Source of the DNA: Chrysomallon squamiferum
Taxonomy: Eukaryota > Mollusca > Gastropoda > Neomphalida > Peltospiridae
Assembly: GCA_012295275.1 (NCBI GenBank)
Contig: CM022665.1
Location: forward strand, 28,023,446 to 28,087,445
DNA length: 64,000 nucleotides
Direction: 5' to 3'
The position numbers and the translations under genes were made by a program. This document shows, piece after piece, positions 12,117 to 24,200 of this stretch. Below the pieces are notes generated by a model. That model was not told where the DNA came from, searched no databases, and saw only the letters and a list, made by a program, of their open reading frames with translations. Position 1 is the stretch's first letter, and each line of letters starts with the position of its first letter.

Positions 12117-14837
12117 CATTTATTAATCAAGGTAGCACATTAGTTATTTATCTGGGTTGTTTTTTTTGTTTTTTTTCTCTTCATGAGTTAATATCAGTTA
12201 TTAATATATTTGTTATAATTTGCCTACTTTTCATTTAATTAAAGCATTAAATACTTAAAAATTAAAAATCAGAAACATTCCAGTTACTAAAATAATGAAA
12301 TGTATAATATATATTGCAGACTATTAGATAATGTATCTTTGTTCAATTTAAACATTATACACCTTTATTTAAATAGCACTTAAAGGATGTTGATTACTGT
12401 AATTTAGTAGTTACTATTACTGATCTTAATTAATAAAAGTATGTCTTTAAAATGTACACCATAATTATAAATTTTCAGAGATGTGTAGGAAATCCACACA
12501 GTAATTACCCTGCCACAGATGTCTCAGAATGGGAAGAATTCCTGAAATTTAACATTAATATACTCATTCAGTCTTTGTTACAAATATTATCAGCAGATGA
12601 AGCCAGACATGTATTTACATTATTAACAACAAAGAATTTTCCCAGAAAAGCATGAAATTGTAAGGACATGTTCAAAATAAAAATTTGATGATAAAAAATG
12701 TTAAAACAGCAACAAGTTCAGCATCAGCTGAGTTACCAAGTTTCTTAATATAGTAGCTTGAAAAGTTTTGTGTGCCTTTTCTTTATCTAATATTACCAGA
12801 ATACAATCTTAATATCTGTTAGACCCCAGCAAAATCAGCATCAAAAAACATTACCACTAAAAACTAACAATTCTCTATGGTAACCAGTACATATACTTAC
12901 TTGTACACAATCTTTGTTTTATTCTGCAATAAACCCTAAATGCAATGCTATGACACTAACACTTCTTTAAAAATACTTTTTCACTTTCTTTATTGGCATT
13001 AGGGCATAAAAAAGGAAAAGAAAAGAAAAGAAAGAATTACTGTCCCATTTTTAAATATTCTCGTGTATTAATTTACAAATGAATAAATTTTAATAAAATA
13101 AAAGCAATGTCAACTAAATAAAATAAAAAATTGAATTAAATTCTGTTAATTTTATTAGAAACTATTTTTAGACTTTCTGTCTGCAGGATTCCACTTAAAC
13201 ATTAATTTAATGGTGCAATTAAACTTACTGTATAATAAGATGATCAGCCTTTTCATTCTCAGAAAAATGTTCTTCTGCATATGCCTCATCATAGAATATA
13301 GGAATTGTTTTCAGTTTTGAAACCAAAGCATTCTTCTCTGGAACATACACTATTTAAATATACCAGAAATAATTTTAAAATATGACAATTACAATAATAA
13401 AAATAAAAATAAAAATAGATGTTTTATTTAACTCAAAACATGTTTATGTTATGATTATATGGCACAGTGAGGACAGACGTATCAAACTGGTCTGAATATG
13501 AATATGATCAATTTGAGTAGATATATATTACAATTAGAATATATTATAAGAGGAGTTGTTCTGTATCAAATTACAGTTATTAAAAACTATTTTCTCATTC
13601 CCCTTCTCTAAGATTTTGTTCATTACTGGTGGGATATATGAATAGCCAAATATTTTCTGCATGGAATCATTAACATCAGTATTATCATACTTCAAAGTTT
13701 TGGTCAAAGGTGAGTGACTGTCGCCACTTTGTTTCTCTGCAATTTTTTTGGAAACGGAACAGTTCAGTACTTTAAAATAGGTCATTAATCATGCTGAAAG
13801 TTATTGAATGTTGCAATCTTGACCTTCAAAGACCTTCAAAATTTTGAATTGCATTAAAGGACACTGAATACATCATGTAATTTTTAAAATCCAGAGGGAT
13901 GCACATTTTCTACTCATCAAATCTAATTACAAAATAGAATCTGCCTAAATCATGAAAATTAACAATAATAATAGAGAGAAAGGTTTATTATTTATATGAT
14001 TTTTTCTTTCTTTTTTAATACAATTGTTTTGCATACTTTAAATAACAATAGATGGTATTCCACTGATTTAAATGATTCTATATAATATTACCAACCTAAT
14101 AAAAGTGTTTAATTTTTCTTTAATTGACTTATTTATTTTCACTAATACATGTGGTTCATTTAATACTTCTCTATTAAGTTAGTTTTGTTGTTTTAACTGG
14201 GAACAAAAGATTAATGTTTAAATCTGCTGTATTACATTCCTTAAATGGCTCAAGTTTATTACGTGCAACTTTTCATCTACCGTATTCATATATTGTTTAT
14301 AAATGTTAATACTGAAATTACCCGACATTTCATAACGATAATTTATATAGACCAACTTAAACATTTAGCTATACAGACACATAATCTGAATTATATCAAA
14401 ATTCAATGCAATATTTCAACTAACTAAAAAATATTAAAAAATAAACCGAATAACCGATAAAGTTCTCTAAGTTCAAGTTGTAAATATTTATCGAATAACT
14501 TTGGTAAAAATTAAAAAACGATAAAAATAGTATTATGTCTTTAAACAGATGGAGCTGTTTAAACAATTATAAAACTAGATGTTTCACTGCTTTTAATAAC
14601 CCGTAATTTGTAAAATAATACTGATTAAATACCTCCATTAAGGTTCGGGACCATCCCTATGGTACCACCAGTGTACAATACAAGAACCTTTTTCAGTTTT
14701 GATGCCTCTTGAGACATGCCATTTAAGCTGTGTCTACGTTCCCTTGTCTTCTTCTTTTCATCACGAAAGACATTATGTTGTTCGTGAGACAATGAACAAA
14801 ATAAACTCGATCCATCATCATTTTCAAAATAAGCCAT
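523..14837 (-). CDS. ASPG: ASPG-type L-asparaginase with ankyrin repeats (3'-partial, 13 exons)
   Basis: Hydrolyses asparagine to aspartate and ammonia; vertebrate ASPG is also described as a lysophospholipase. Exons in transcript order: 14837-14633, 13349-13229, 7429-7318, 6470-6345, 5929-5846, 5430-5304, 4678-4566, 3977-3792, 3481-3368, 2953-2837, 2518-2423, 1945-1698, 622-523. They total 1749 nt, 583 codons, and phases close at every junction. An in-frame TAA abuts the ATG, fixing the start. Residues 55-61 (YTGGTIG) are the nucleophile threonine signature and residues 159-166 (HGTDTMAY) the second asparaginase signature. SDGRDN and MTPEAALAK follow in family order. Exons 12-13 encode ankyrin units (GRTPLH, GDTPL, RTALHV). 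Exon 13 ends phase 0 at a GTAAGA donor, so the C-terminus lies beyond the left edge; little should be missing, since human ASPG is about 573 aa. The exon 3 donor is GC. The family is bacterial type I in fold, but the introns show a native animal gene. Confidence 0.93.
788..1260. mobile_element. hAT-type non-autonomous element (MITE) with target-site duplication
   Basis: The left end reads CAGTGCTGCCCAACG and the right end GGTTGGGCAGCACTG, an inverted pair of about 14 bp. The flanks are TGATACGG (780-787) and TGATAAGG (1261-1268), an 8-bp target-site duplication matching at 7 of 8 positions, the length made by hAT transposases. The 473-bp interior has no ORF. It lies in the ASPG intron between exons 13 and 12. 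Confidence 0.85.
1385..1700. other. Intronic AT-rich spacer next to ASPG exon 12
   Basis: Holds A-rich tracts at about 1411-1457, but no exon, RNA gene or further mobile element that I can recognise. Confidence 0.4.
2664..2853. repeat. Degenerate tandem array overlapping the ASPG exon 10 donor
   Basis: Five diverged units of about 33-43 bp begin near 2664, 2707, 2740, 2776 and 2818, each starting like AAATGTTGC and followed by a TCTTAC-like core and a CCTG-like motif. The last unit contains the real exon 10 5' splice site (donor after 2837), so the upstream units are copies of the exon end, donor and intron start. The unit at 2664 still carries a donor-like GGTAAAAC on the minus strand. Confidence 0.65.
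3537..3716. repeat. Degenerate minisatellite in the ASPG intron between exons 8 and 9
   Basis: Units of about 31-36 bp share ATATACAG followed by an ACAGTA motif and AATGG, for example near 3592, 3622, 3656 and 3692. They are too diverged for perfect tandem-repeat criteria but clear by eye. Confidence 0.6.
6012..6054. repeat. (TG)n microsatellite
   Basis: Uninterrupted TG dinucleotide run of about 43 nt in the ASPG intron between exons 4 and 5. Confidence 0.97.
6491..6547. repeat. (TAA)n microsatellite
   Basis: Pure ATA/TAA trinucleotide run just upstream (minus-strand sense) of ASPG exon 4, about 20 nt before its acceptor. Confidence 0.97.
7314..7318 (-). promoter_or_regulatory. Non-canonical GC 5' splice site of ASPG exon 3
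   Basis: The exon ends CAT and the intron begins GCAAGT (minus strand). Using the neighbouring GT, 4 nt downstream, leaves phase 1 and puts a TGA stop in the next exon. Using GC gives phase 0 and restores the expected family sequence across the junction (TRIH joined to ERYDLYDGF). The next acceptor is a normal AG at 6472-6471. Confidence 0.8.
12080..12114. repeat. Poly(A) homopolymer, 35 nt
   Basis: Uninterrupted A run on the plus strand within ASPG intron 2. No recognisable retroelement body or target duplication was seen next to it. Confidence 0.95.
12479..12655 (+). pseudogene. Exon-like ORF (orphan terminal exon or relic), unknown protein
   Basis: I do not recognise this protein. A TTTTCAG acceptor-like motif ends at 12478. 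It is followed by 58 codons with mixed, protein-like composition ([24 protein letters not shown]), a TGA stop at 12653-12655 and AATAAA at 12676-12681, 21 nt downstream of the stop. That combination resembles a last coding exon on the strand opposite ASPG. I found no upstream partner exon within the intron, so it may belong to a nested gene, be a duplicated exon fragment or a processed-gene relic, or be chance. Composition differs from the surrounding low-complexity DNA. Confidence 0.35.
13534..13785 (-). other. Unassigned 83-codon ORF in ASPG intron 1
   Basis: An open frame of fairly complex composition ([18 protein letters not shown] within it), sense with ASPG, between exons 1 and 2. A TTTCAG lies just upstream, but the frame entered from it hits TGA at once, and phase does not join it to the flanking ASPG exons. 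It resembles no family I know. It could be a lost cassette exon or a chance ORF. Confidence 0.2.
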
Positions 14838-17800
14838 TTAAAAAACTTTCGTTGACTCAATCAAGGGCAGACTGAATGCGGATACTGAAACACCACAACT
14901 TTATTTTCACAAATTAGAGAGCTTGTTCTCGTCCGAAACGTGATTCTTCGAGATTGTAATTTTGGTCGAGATCAAAGTTGTAATCGCATTAATAACGCTC
15001 GTTTTATTTTCCGACCATAACAACAAATTATACAATTAATTTCAAAGCATGCTTTTTTTTTTCTGCTTTCTAACTGGCATATTACAAAAACAATAATATT
15101 AGATAACGTCTTACCTAACATTTTAAGTAAAAATTGGTTAACTACAATTGTAACTGTGAGTAATCTAATTTATTTATCTTTTATTTATTTATTTATTTAT
15201 TATTTTTATCATATTTTAACTTTAATCGAGGCATCTGTGTCTGTTTTTCTCCAAAATATCACCCCCACCATCAACAAATGGGAAATTCCATGGGAGTTGT
15301 ATTGATTGTTTCATGTTTTATTTACGTCATTTGCAACCTATTGATCAATTGTTATTTCTATGAAAATGTGTGTATATTTTGAGAATTGATGTCAGTAACT
15401 GTACATAAAAACATTAAAAAAATCTTTATTTAGTACTAAGCCAGTGCATACTGAATTCAGTTTTCATTAACTCTATGGTAAATTTTTAGATGCCTGACAA
15501 AATTATCCTTTTGCAGGATTGTAATTTGACCAAGAATGTCGGTATAAGTAATGTCTACATAATCAGAATAATTTTTGGTGTGCTTTTCATTGCCCTAGTG
15601 AGATAAAATAAAAATGTTGGTTACCTGGAGCTAAATTTTGACTGGGACCTGACCGTAAGCACACCTGTTACATTTAGCTTTAAATATTAAAAAATACATT
15701 AAAGCATTTTCTTAAAATTTTAAATTTATGCCATTTTCCATTGCATCCAAGACCGGATTTAATGATCACAAAATTCCAAAGTGCACACACAAACGATCAA
15801 CTTCTGAACTAGTTACATTATACATTAAGCAGGTGAATGGCGATGTGAAAGTTTTGATTAGTGATGTTACAGATTTACTGGTGAGCAATCAACATCATGA
15901 ATAAAGCACAGCTGGCATTAGACCTAACTTTTATTTAGATATGGGCTCCTGAAGATACCTTTATGACCAACATTTGTTGTGTTTTATACATTATTTATGA
16001 AACTGCTGTTTACAATATTAATATGGTAAACACACAAGAATATAAAGCCAAAAAAAAAAGAAAAACAAATCTATATAAAACAACAAAATCTAAAATTATC
16101 TCGCACACTTTAATAGCTTCAAAAAAAAATCATAGAGATAATAATAAAGACACAAAAAACTGTTTATTATCTTGTTGAAAATTATCCAATACATTACACA
16201 ATTCAAACAAAAATGAGTTAAGACAATCCTTGCTTTATTTAATATTTGGTAAAATACATGAAGCTGCTAGACTATGATGTTGTTACATACCTTGATAAGC
16301 ACACTACAGATAAATGTACAAATCTTTGAGCAAAAATAAATATCTAGACATGTCAATGTGCCACATTTTATTCTGATAATTGTCATTTTAAACTGGTAGA
16401 GAAGATGAATATTATATTAATAAATTTTTAATCAATACCTTAAGAATTAAGTAACAATTTACTAAAATAGGAGATAAAACATTTATTTTCAATAAATTCA
16501 CAAATGGACATTTTTTTTAATGAAATCTATTTAAAAACGAGAAAAAACAATAATGTGATCTCTAAGTTAAGAAATGTATGACTAGAAAGCAATCAACTGT
16601 TGCATTAGTTACTAGTCGGTATATATATACATTATATTTTGAAGTGTACACCTAGGGCTGAAGGCAGTTAGAGCATATGAAAAATGTAATGACTGCTTGG
16701 AAAATCTAAGAAATAAATAACATTTACGGTGAAATGTAACACAATCCTTATTGTAAAAAGTAACTGTTGATGGTTAATATCTTTATTAAAAAATTTGAAG
16801 AAATATAGGAGACATTAGTATATCTATAAAATGCTGTTCCAAGCAAACATGTTTAAGAAATCAAAAAACATTTATAAATTTAACATTATTAATATTGAAG
16901 CCAACAAGCTGGGAAAATTTCATACTAAGCATTTAAAATATCAAAGTTATAAACAATTAAGTTCTGAAACTTTCATTTACAAATCTAATTTAAGTAATAA
17001 AATGTTAACATTTATAAACAGCTGAATACAAACATTTTTGTAACTTATTTACAAAAGAAAATTTTAAAAATAAGTATTTTTTCTCTTTAATGTTCCAAAC
17101 CATTTTAATCAAATTCACAGAATTTTACTTTTTGATCACTGGTTTTATTTACTGTTATAGGGTTATCATTCAAGACAGGTTTATTTTAAATGTCAGTAGT
17201 TCTAAATGGTGCACTGTGTGTGGAAATCTGGACAGAAATTTTATTTGCTGTTAACTACAATGAATGAATACAATAATGTAAAAACAGATGTGGCCATCGC
17301 AAAAAGCAAACTGTTTTCTACTTTTTCTATCGGTAAATAACCTAATTTAGCATACATTTCAGCATCTGTTGCAACTACTGATATAGATGATTACATCTCA
17401 CAAACATTTTCTTGGAAAATATCAAAACATTGATTTTAATTATATTATTACAAATTCACAACATCCACTAAAATTATTTGTAAGCAATGTATGTATTTTT
17501 TTATTTTTTTATTTTATTTTTTTTCCCAACATGGTGATCAGTTCCAGACTATCATATAATTTATTTGTTATTGGCCAACTTGCATTAAAACAAACACTAT
17601 TAGTTGAAAGAAAATGAATAAAGAATATCGTCGAGAACAACTACAATGTAATTATTATTACATGAAAGGAAAATGAGGTTCATCTGTAAAACAAAACACA
17701 AATTCTATAAATATCTATATGAAAATTATCAGCTAATAAAAAATAAATACACAAAGCATTTTTTAATGTACAAATTATTTTACAAATATATATAACCTAA

Positions 17801-18256
17801 ATGAGCTCCTTATTAATTGTGGATTAGTTTAACTGGTTTTATTTAAACAAATGGAAAAAAAAAGCAATAATTTATAATTTTTTTTTTTTTTTTTTGCATA
17901 CTTCTTATGTTTACTATATCCATTAACAGACAAGGAATAAGCATTATCAGATTCCTGTGTATACTAAATTGCAGAAATATGAAGCAAGACAGAAGTCTTC
18001 TCTCACAAGTGAAACCTAAACATTAGGTAATTGATCAGAAACAAACCAGTGACATTTGGCTTGGCAGATCCTGTTTGCACATCAGTCAAAGTCCATCAAA
18101 GGTGCGGTTAAGGCAATACAAGATCAAAAGAACCAGTCTGTGCAAGACAATTCACACAAGCTCTTGGTGTAAAAAAAAAAAATTAAAATAATAATCATCA
18201 TTAAAAAAATGAAAGAACTAAATTTAAAAATACATAGTAGCAACTGAAAAATATGT
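14838..18256. other. Spacer between ASPG start and reticulon stop, including probable reticulon 3' UTR
   Basis: The left part should hold the ASPG promoter and 5' UTR: 14838-15000 is richer in CG dinucleotides than its surroundings. The right part lies downstream of the reticulon stop on the minus strand, and the less AT-biased stretch at about 17930-18170 is likely transcribed 3' UTR. ATTT repeats occur at 15177-15205. I could not fix a polyadenylation site, because TTTATT (AATAAA on the minus strand) occurs many times. No coding exon or RNA gene recognised. Confidence 0.5.
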
Positions 18257-21200
18257 TCACTGTGTCTTGGCCTTTTTCTTCAGAAAGGGCAACTTGGTTT
18301 GAATCCTAAAAAAAAAAAAAGGAAGAAAAAATGTAATAAATAAAATATTATTAATAATAAAATACTTTAATTTTTGAAATTTTTATTAATAGTGTATAAT
18401 AAATATTCTCAAAGAAAATATTCTGTTTTATTATTATTATTTCTTTTTTGTAACTGATTAAATGAATAATTATTTAATATAAAGCTAAGATCAGAACTCT
18501 TTAATTGTACCAGTAATAATAAATGGACTACATTTCTCACCATTCATTGAATTCCAATTATTATTACTGGAAATTGTGTTTTCTCTTTTTAAGAACTTTT
18601 TGATCAAAATATTGTAATATATAATTAGTAAGTAATTAAAATTCTGTATCACACAAAACACTTACTGTTCAAGAACCTTGTTGGTCTGCATTTGTGCCAT
18701 TCCCACATAGTTGTCAATCTGAACCTGCAAATTCAAAAGTTAATTTATTAGAATAATATTTTTAAAAAAGGAAAACAATTAATAGCAGAAAAATAACCAT
18801 TTCATCAAACTGTTAATGTGCAACTGTTTTATCTTGTAGGAAAAAAACAAAATACCAAAAAACTCCTATTAACTTACGATGGAAGCATGTGTATGTGGGT
18901 GGACATGTGATACTACATTTACTGTAGAGCCAATATTCAACAATTCAATATACAAAAGCTTTTGTGTTTAATTAATTTTATAGGAAAAATGAACTGTTCA
19001 GAATTACAGATAAGGAATTAAATACACAATAATTTGGACCATATTTGTTTGGATAAAGCAACAAATTCTACAATCAATTCATTAACAAGAAAATATTACA
19101 AAGAATAAAATATGTGATAATTGAAATATGACATGTGAAGCTTGTCCAATGATTTATTTAATATGTGTCCTAAGTGTAATATAAAATGATTTATGTAGAC
19201 CCAATGGTTTTCTGCGATTGCAGTAAACAGACAGAACTAGCAGTGTGGATCGGAAACCAATTTTTAAAAGGAATTTTAATTTTAGGCAAAATCAAATAAC
19301 AATTACTGTTTTATTTCCGTCACGTGAAGAAAATGACAATTTGTCAATGTTGTCAAACGAGCAATACCTCATTTACTAGATTTCTGCTTGCAGTTGCTAT
19401 ATTCCCTGGTCATTAAATGGTTTAAGTGAACATTAGTTTTCTTCAAATCCCTGATCCCCTTTGAATAAAACACTGTTGGTGCTTAGTTGTAAAATTATGT
19501 TTTATTACATTTAGTTGTTTTAACTGTCATCTTTGATCCTGCACAACTAATGCATACTTTTCATATAGCAACACAGATCTATGTCATGGTATCACTACTG
19601 GAATCGGTTATATTTTAATAACAATTGTGTTAACATTTCACTAAATACCTTCTCAAATTATATGAAATAAATGCACAGTGCATTAGGTATATTAAAGATT
19701 TTTCTGCCACGTTTCTTTCAAATATGTGTATTGCCTTTTTGCAATAGATGTGGAATGCCTTCAACGTAATGGTGACACTGATGAAGGTCACTTCAGTTAA
19801 TTACAATTATATGAGAGAGTAATCTTTATTAAATACTATTTTCTCCTATGATTTTGACAAATTGTGTTAGTGTATGTTATGTATTAATTTTTAACTACAT
19901 GATTTATTCCTGAAAAAGAAAATGAAAATGAATTTACAAAAACATGAAATGGAAAACGCCTTTTTTTGAAACTGAATACCATTGGTCTATTTATATTGCT
20001 TTATTTATATATTCCAACTGTGAAGATTCATACCTTGTAGGTCTCGTACACTTTAGGTAAAGTGAAAATAGACACCACTCCTGTGGGAAAAAATAAAAAA
20101 ATAAAATGAAGTTTTAAAATGGATAAATATTAGCAAATTTATCTACATCACAAGCATGTTAATACAGTAATTTTGCATAAATGAACTAATTTTAAACCAC
20201 TGTAAACACTACAAAATAAAAAAGTAATCTTTCTGAAGAAGTTATCTTAAGAACACGGAATGCTGCAATTTAAAATTTCAAGTTTAAAAAAACTATTATG
20301 AATCTCGTAATTGAGATACCAAAATGCTATTAACGTTTGAAAAAATTAATTTAATTATATTTTTAAAATCTGAATGGATTTTAATTTTTTTGACATACCA
20401 AGAATAATTAGAGTCATTCCATTGAACCAAGACCCAACATACGTCAGAACCCACAACAGTAGGCCAAACTGAAAAAAAACAACCCAAAACAAACAGTGAA
20501 TAAAATAAACATTTTTAAATGCACAACAATTAAGCTATTTGTATTTACTGTATTTTCATAAACAAATATTTTTTGGAAAAATCAATTTTGTACATTCTTA
20601 ATTGATACAGTAGAGACAAACAAGTGTACATTTAAATAGTTTATGATAAATTAAGCAGTCTCTTCCTAATTTGTCAAATTATACAGATGAAACATTACTG
20701 CACTAATGCAAATTAACACAGCATTAATTTATACCTTGATTGAATCTACAAGGTCTTCAATAAGGAAAAGACGCCTAAGTTCCTTTGCAGCACAGTTAAC
20801 ACGTTTGAGGATGTTCTGGAGGGCTTTCTGCACCTTCTCCTCAGGCAACTCTATGTCCATGTCAAGAAACTTTCTGAAAAGCATAAATTAAATCTCTTTA
20901 AGACAATAATATCATAAGAAAATTTTTCTATGTTTTATAAACAGAACAGGTAAATTTATTTTACAAAATGTCTTTTTATTAAATAAAATAGTTTTAATTT
21001 TGTTGATGTTTTAGTTAAAGAAGTAATCTATTTATAGTGAACATCTGCCCTTTAAAAAGATTATTAATAAATTATTAATGATGATAATCATCATCCTATC
21101 TGACTGTGAATGCTCACTTGAAAGGATGTCCCTCTCCGGTTTTCTGTACGGCACTCATGATGTTTTTGTAGACTCGGAAACTGAGGGTGACTGTCAGCAT

Positions 21201-24200
21201 GGCCAGGGATAGGTAGGCAAGCACACTGAGCAGTGAACAGAATGCCAGTGACAACAAAATGAAAAGCATGCTCCCAAAAACCATTCCAGTTTTTCTGACA
21301 TCTTTCCAATAGATAAGCTCCAGAACTGAAATCACAGAATTAAACAATAAAATTTAGGACATTTTAATTTAATTGTTTAAAAAAAACAAAAAAAAAAACA
21401 TTAACATTACTTTTTAAATACAATAGTAAGTTTGATAATGCCCGGTTTAAACTGAATTTCAGTTCTGTGACTATGTTTATATCTGAATTGGTTAAGTTTT
21501 GTTCATATTATCAAGTATCATCATCATGCATAAAGAAAGTTTCATTGTGTTGTTGTACAATAGTCTTTAATAGTGTATGAACATTAAACCAAAGAGGAGG
21601 AAGATGCAGTTATTTTTGGAATATTAAAACCTCAATGTAGAAATAAAAACTATATCATAATCAAGAAATAAATGGTTATACAAGCCATTTTAAGAGATAA
21701 ATTGTGGCTTATGTTAAAGTTGTGCTATTTTTCATTCTCAGCTCACATTAAATGAGAACTGATATAATCTTTCAGCTTGAATGTTAAATTATTAATGTGA
21801 GTAATTATCCTTGTGCACAAATCCACAAACTGGTTGTTGCCAAGTCCATAAACCTGTAATGGTCAGTGAGCATGCAGTCATGTGTGTGTGTGTATATATA
21901 TATATATATGTATATATGCACTTGCATGCTGCAAACAAGTTAGTAGATCCTTTCATTACAGTTTTATAAATAATAGTCAAATTAAAATTTACAAGATGTT
22001 AATTATTCAAAAATTTACAGTATTTCTGCTATAAAAATTGTAATAGCCACAAAGGGAAAATCACAGGGTATCTAATTTGCAAAGAAAACAATTTAAAAAA
22101 ATGATATGTACTTAATATATTGTAACTGAAATATGCATACAGAGCTCAAATGATTAAGAATGGAAAACAATTTTGAAATACATGCTGATGTTAACTACAG
22201 ATTATTTAGCAAATAAAATGTCATGACTATAGGAATGTTAAAAAATATAATAGACTGTACTGTGTTCAATGTTTTCCAGAACTTTCTGCATGCTAAATAC
22301 CTAAATCTTTCAAATCTGTTGATCTGCATGTTAGACTTTAACCCACACACCATAGTACAAGTTGCTGCAAGCCACTGTAATCAGTTGAGATTAGAGAAGC
22401 CTACTAAATGCAAAGTATTTTCATGCTTTCAAATCCACCTCATTAGGTTCAGGTGATGTTGCATGGTTAAAAATGAAACAAATTGGAGAATTTTTTTACT
22501 GTTGTTGTGTATTTGTGCTGATTGCTTAAGAAAGTGTTTTTCTCTTTTTTTTTTATTACTTGTCTTTTTAAAAAATCTTTTTTGGGGGTGGGGGGGCACT
22601 ATAAACATAAGTGCAATTCTCTATGCACCCAAGATAAAAATAACATACACCAGATCCTTTTCTTGCCAGGCATGCCAAATTTGCTACCACATGCCAAAGT
22701 TAATTTCTACTATGGATGGGTAGGGGAGGGAAGAACTGTTTCAAAATACTAAATGAATAATGCAAATATATAAATTATGGCAGTGCTGGATCAAACAGAA
22801 GCACTCCCTGCTGGTTAGGTGCTTTAGTAAACAGCTGGAACATTAGCATATATTTATGACTAACACAAGATCAATAGTTGTCAAGGCTGTGGCTGGCGAG
22901 ATATTTTTAGACACATTGCTGTATAATGAAACCATGTCCACAGTGTGTGTCTGCATCGTATGCACAAAGGAAGCTCTAGTGACAGTTGTCTTTTTATCAA
23001 CAAGAATGTTGTTTGTATTGACTTTCAACAGTTTATGTGTATTTTATTTATAGTGAGGTTGTTTGGCTTTCATACTGAATGTGTAGAAAAACACGTTTGT
23101 TGACTTTATAATGAAATTCAAAAGATTACTCCCACTTCAATAAAGAAATCCATTTTTCCAATAGGTAATAAAATTCATCTGTATATGGCCATAAAAATAG
23201 TCGTTTTCACTGCCAGTTAATACAACATTTGATACACTTAATTAAAACAAAGTATTTTACTTATAGCAGCTATAAAATGTTACTAATAACTATATGTTCT
23301 TCAGAACAAAATGTTTTCTAAAACAAATATTTTGAAAACAGAATTAGTGAAATTTGTTCTTCAAACATCAATATTTGCTTTTGTAGCTCTGTCTCAACTT
23401 CAGTAATTATCTATCACTGTTTCTATCAACTTTCAAATAACTAAATAATCAATCACTATTAACATTTAAACCAAATCAATAAAAATAAAATTTGGTTTAT
23501 CTGTAGATATGGATCCACTGAATTATACATATTAATAACTACTAAATATCATTACATGTATTGTTGTAATGCAGGTCATATCAATACATTGTATACTTAT
23601 TTTTAAAAATAATGATGATATTTAAGAGTTTACTTTAACAGACACTATTATCAAGATGAGCCATGCTAATGTATATAAACTAAAAATAGCAAGTGTCTCA
23701 ACTTTTGAACTCCATTGTGATAACAATCACACAATTCTCTGCCTGGAGTATATTTACATAAATCATTGTGTGTCAAATGTTTGTGACTATAAAACTACAT
23801 ACTGTAAATGAAAAATATTTCTTTTGGTTATTATTTTATAAATAATAAATAAAATAAAAAGGAAGACAAAATGGATGGGTAGAAAGAAAAATATAAAAAA
23901 TATATTACAATATTTTAAAGGCAATTTCGGATTATAAGAGCTTTTAAAAGAAAAACCAACATATTTCAGTTTAATTTAATAACCATTGTTGGTACGAACT
24001 GGAACCTTTTAGGTAACTAATTTATATATACAACAGTAAGTTCTGCATTTAAAAAATGAGCCATAAGAAAAGGCAATCCAACTGCTTGTAACACCTAAGA
24101 CAATTTTCTATTCTTGGTCTCACAACCTAAAGAAACCCAGAAGTATATCTGGCATTACCTTGGATTTAACAAATGATACTCACATGCATTCTATAACCTA

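Larger units (their letters stand above)
7430..13228 (-). other. ASPG intron 2 (5.8 kb)
   Basis: The largest intron of ASPG. It is AT-rich, with A homopolymers at 9141-9168 and 12080-12114 and a plus-strand exon-like ORF at 12479-12655 described separately. The remainder shows no recognisable coding, RNA or mobile element signature. Short ORFs at 7496-7744, 10228-10458 and 11026-11244 are Lys/Asn/Phe-rich and look like chance reading of AT-rich DNA. Confidence 0.7.

Noticed and set aside
13785-13810. TTTCAG motif as the acceptor of an extra ASPG exon covering 13534-13785
   Set aside because: The frame entered from the acceptor meets TGA at once and phases do not fit exons 1 and 2, which join correctly without it.
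523-14837. Bacterial contamination or horizontal transfer explaining the asparaginase
   Set aside because: The fold is bacterial type I-like, but the gene has 13 exons with spliceosomal signals and C-terminal ankyrin repeats, the known animal ASPG layout.
21091-21309. Second minus-strand frame over the first reticulon-domain exon
   Set aside because: Shadow frame; the other frame encodes the conserved reticulon hairpin.
22584-22596. G-quadruplex
   Set aside because: Only two G blocks are present, so four separate tracts with loops cannot be formed without splitting the runs.
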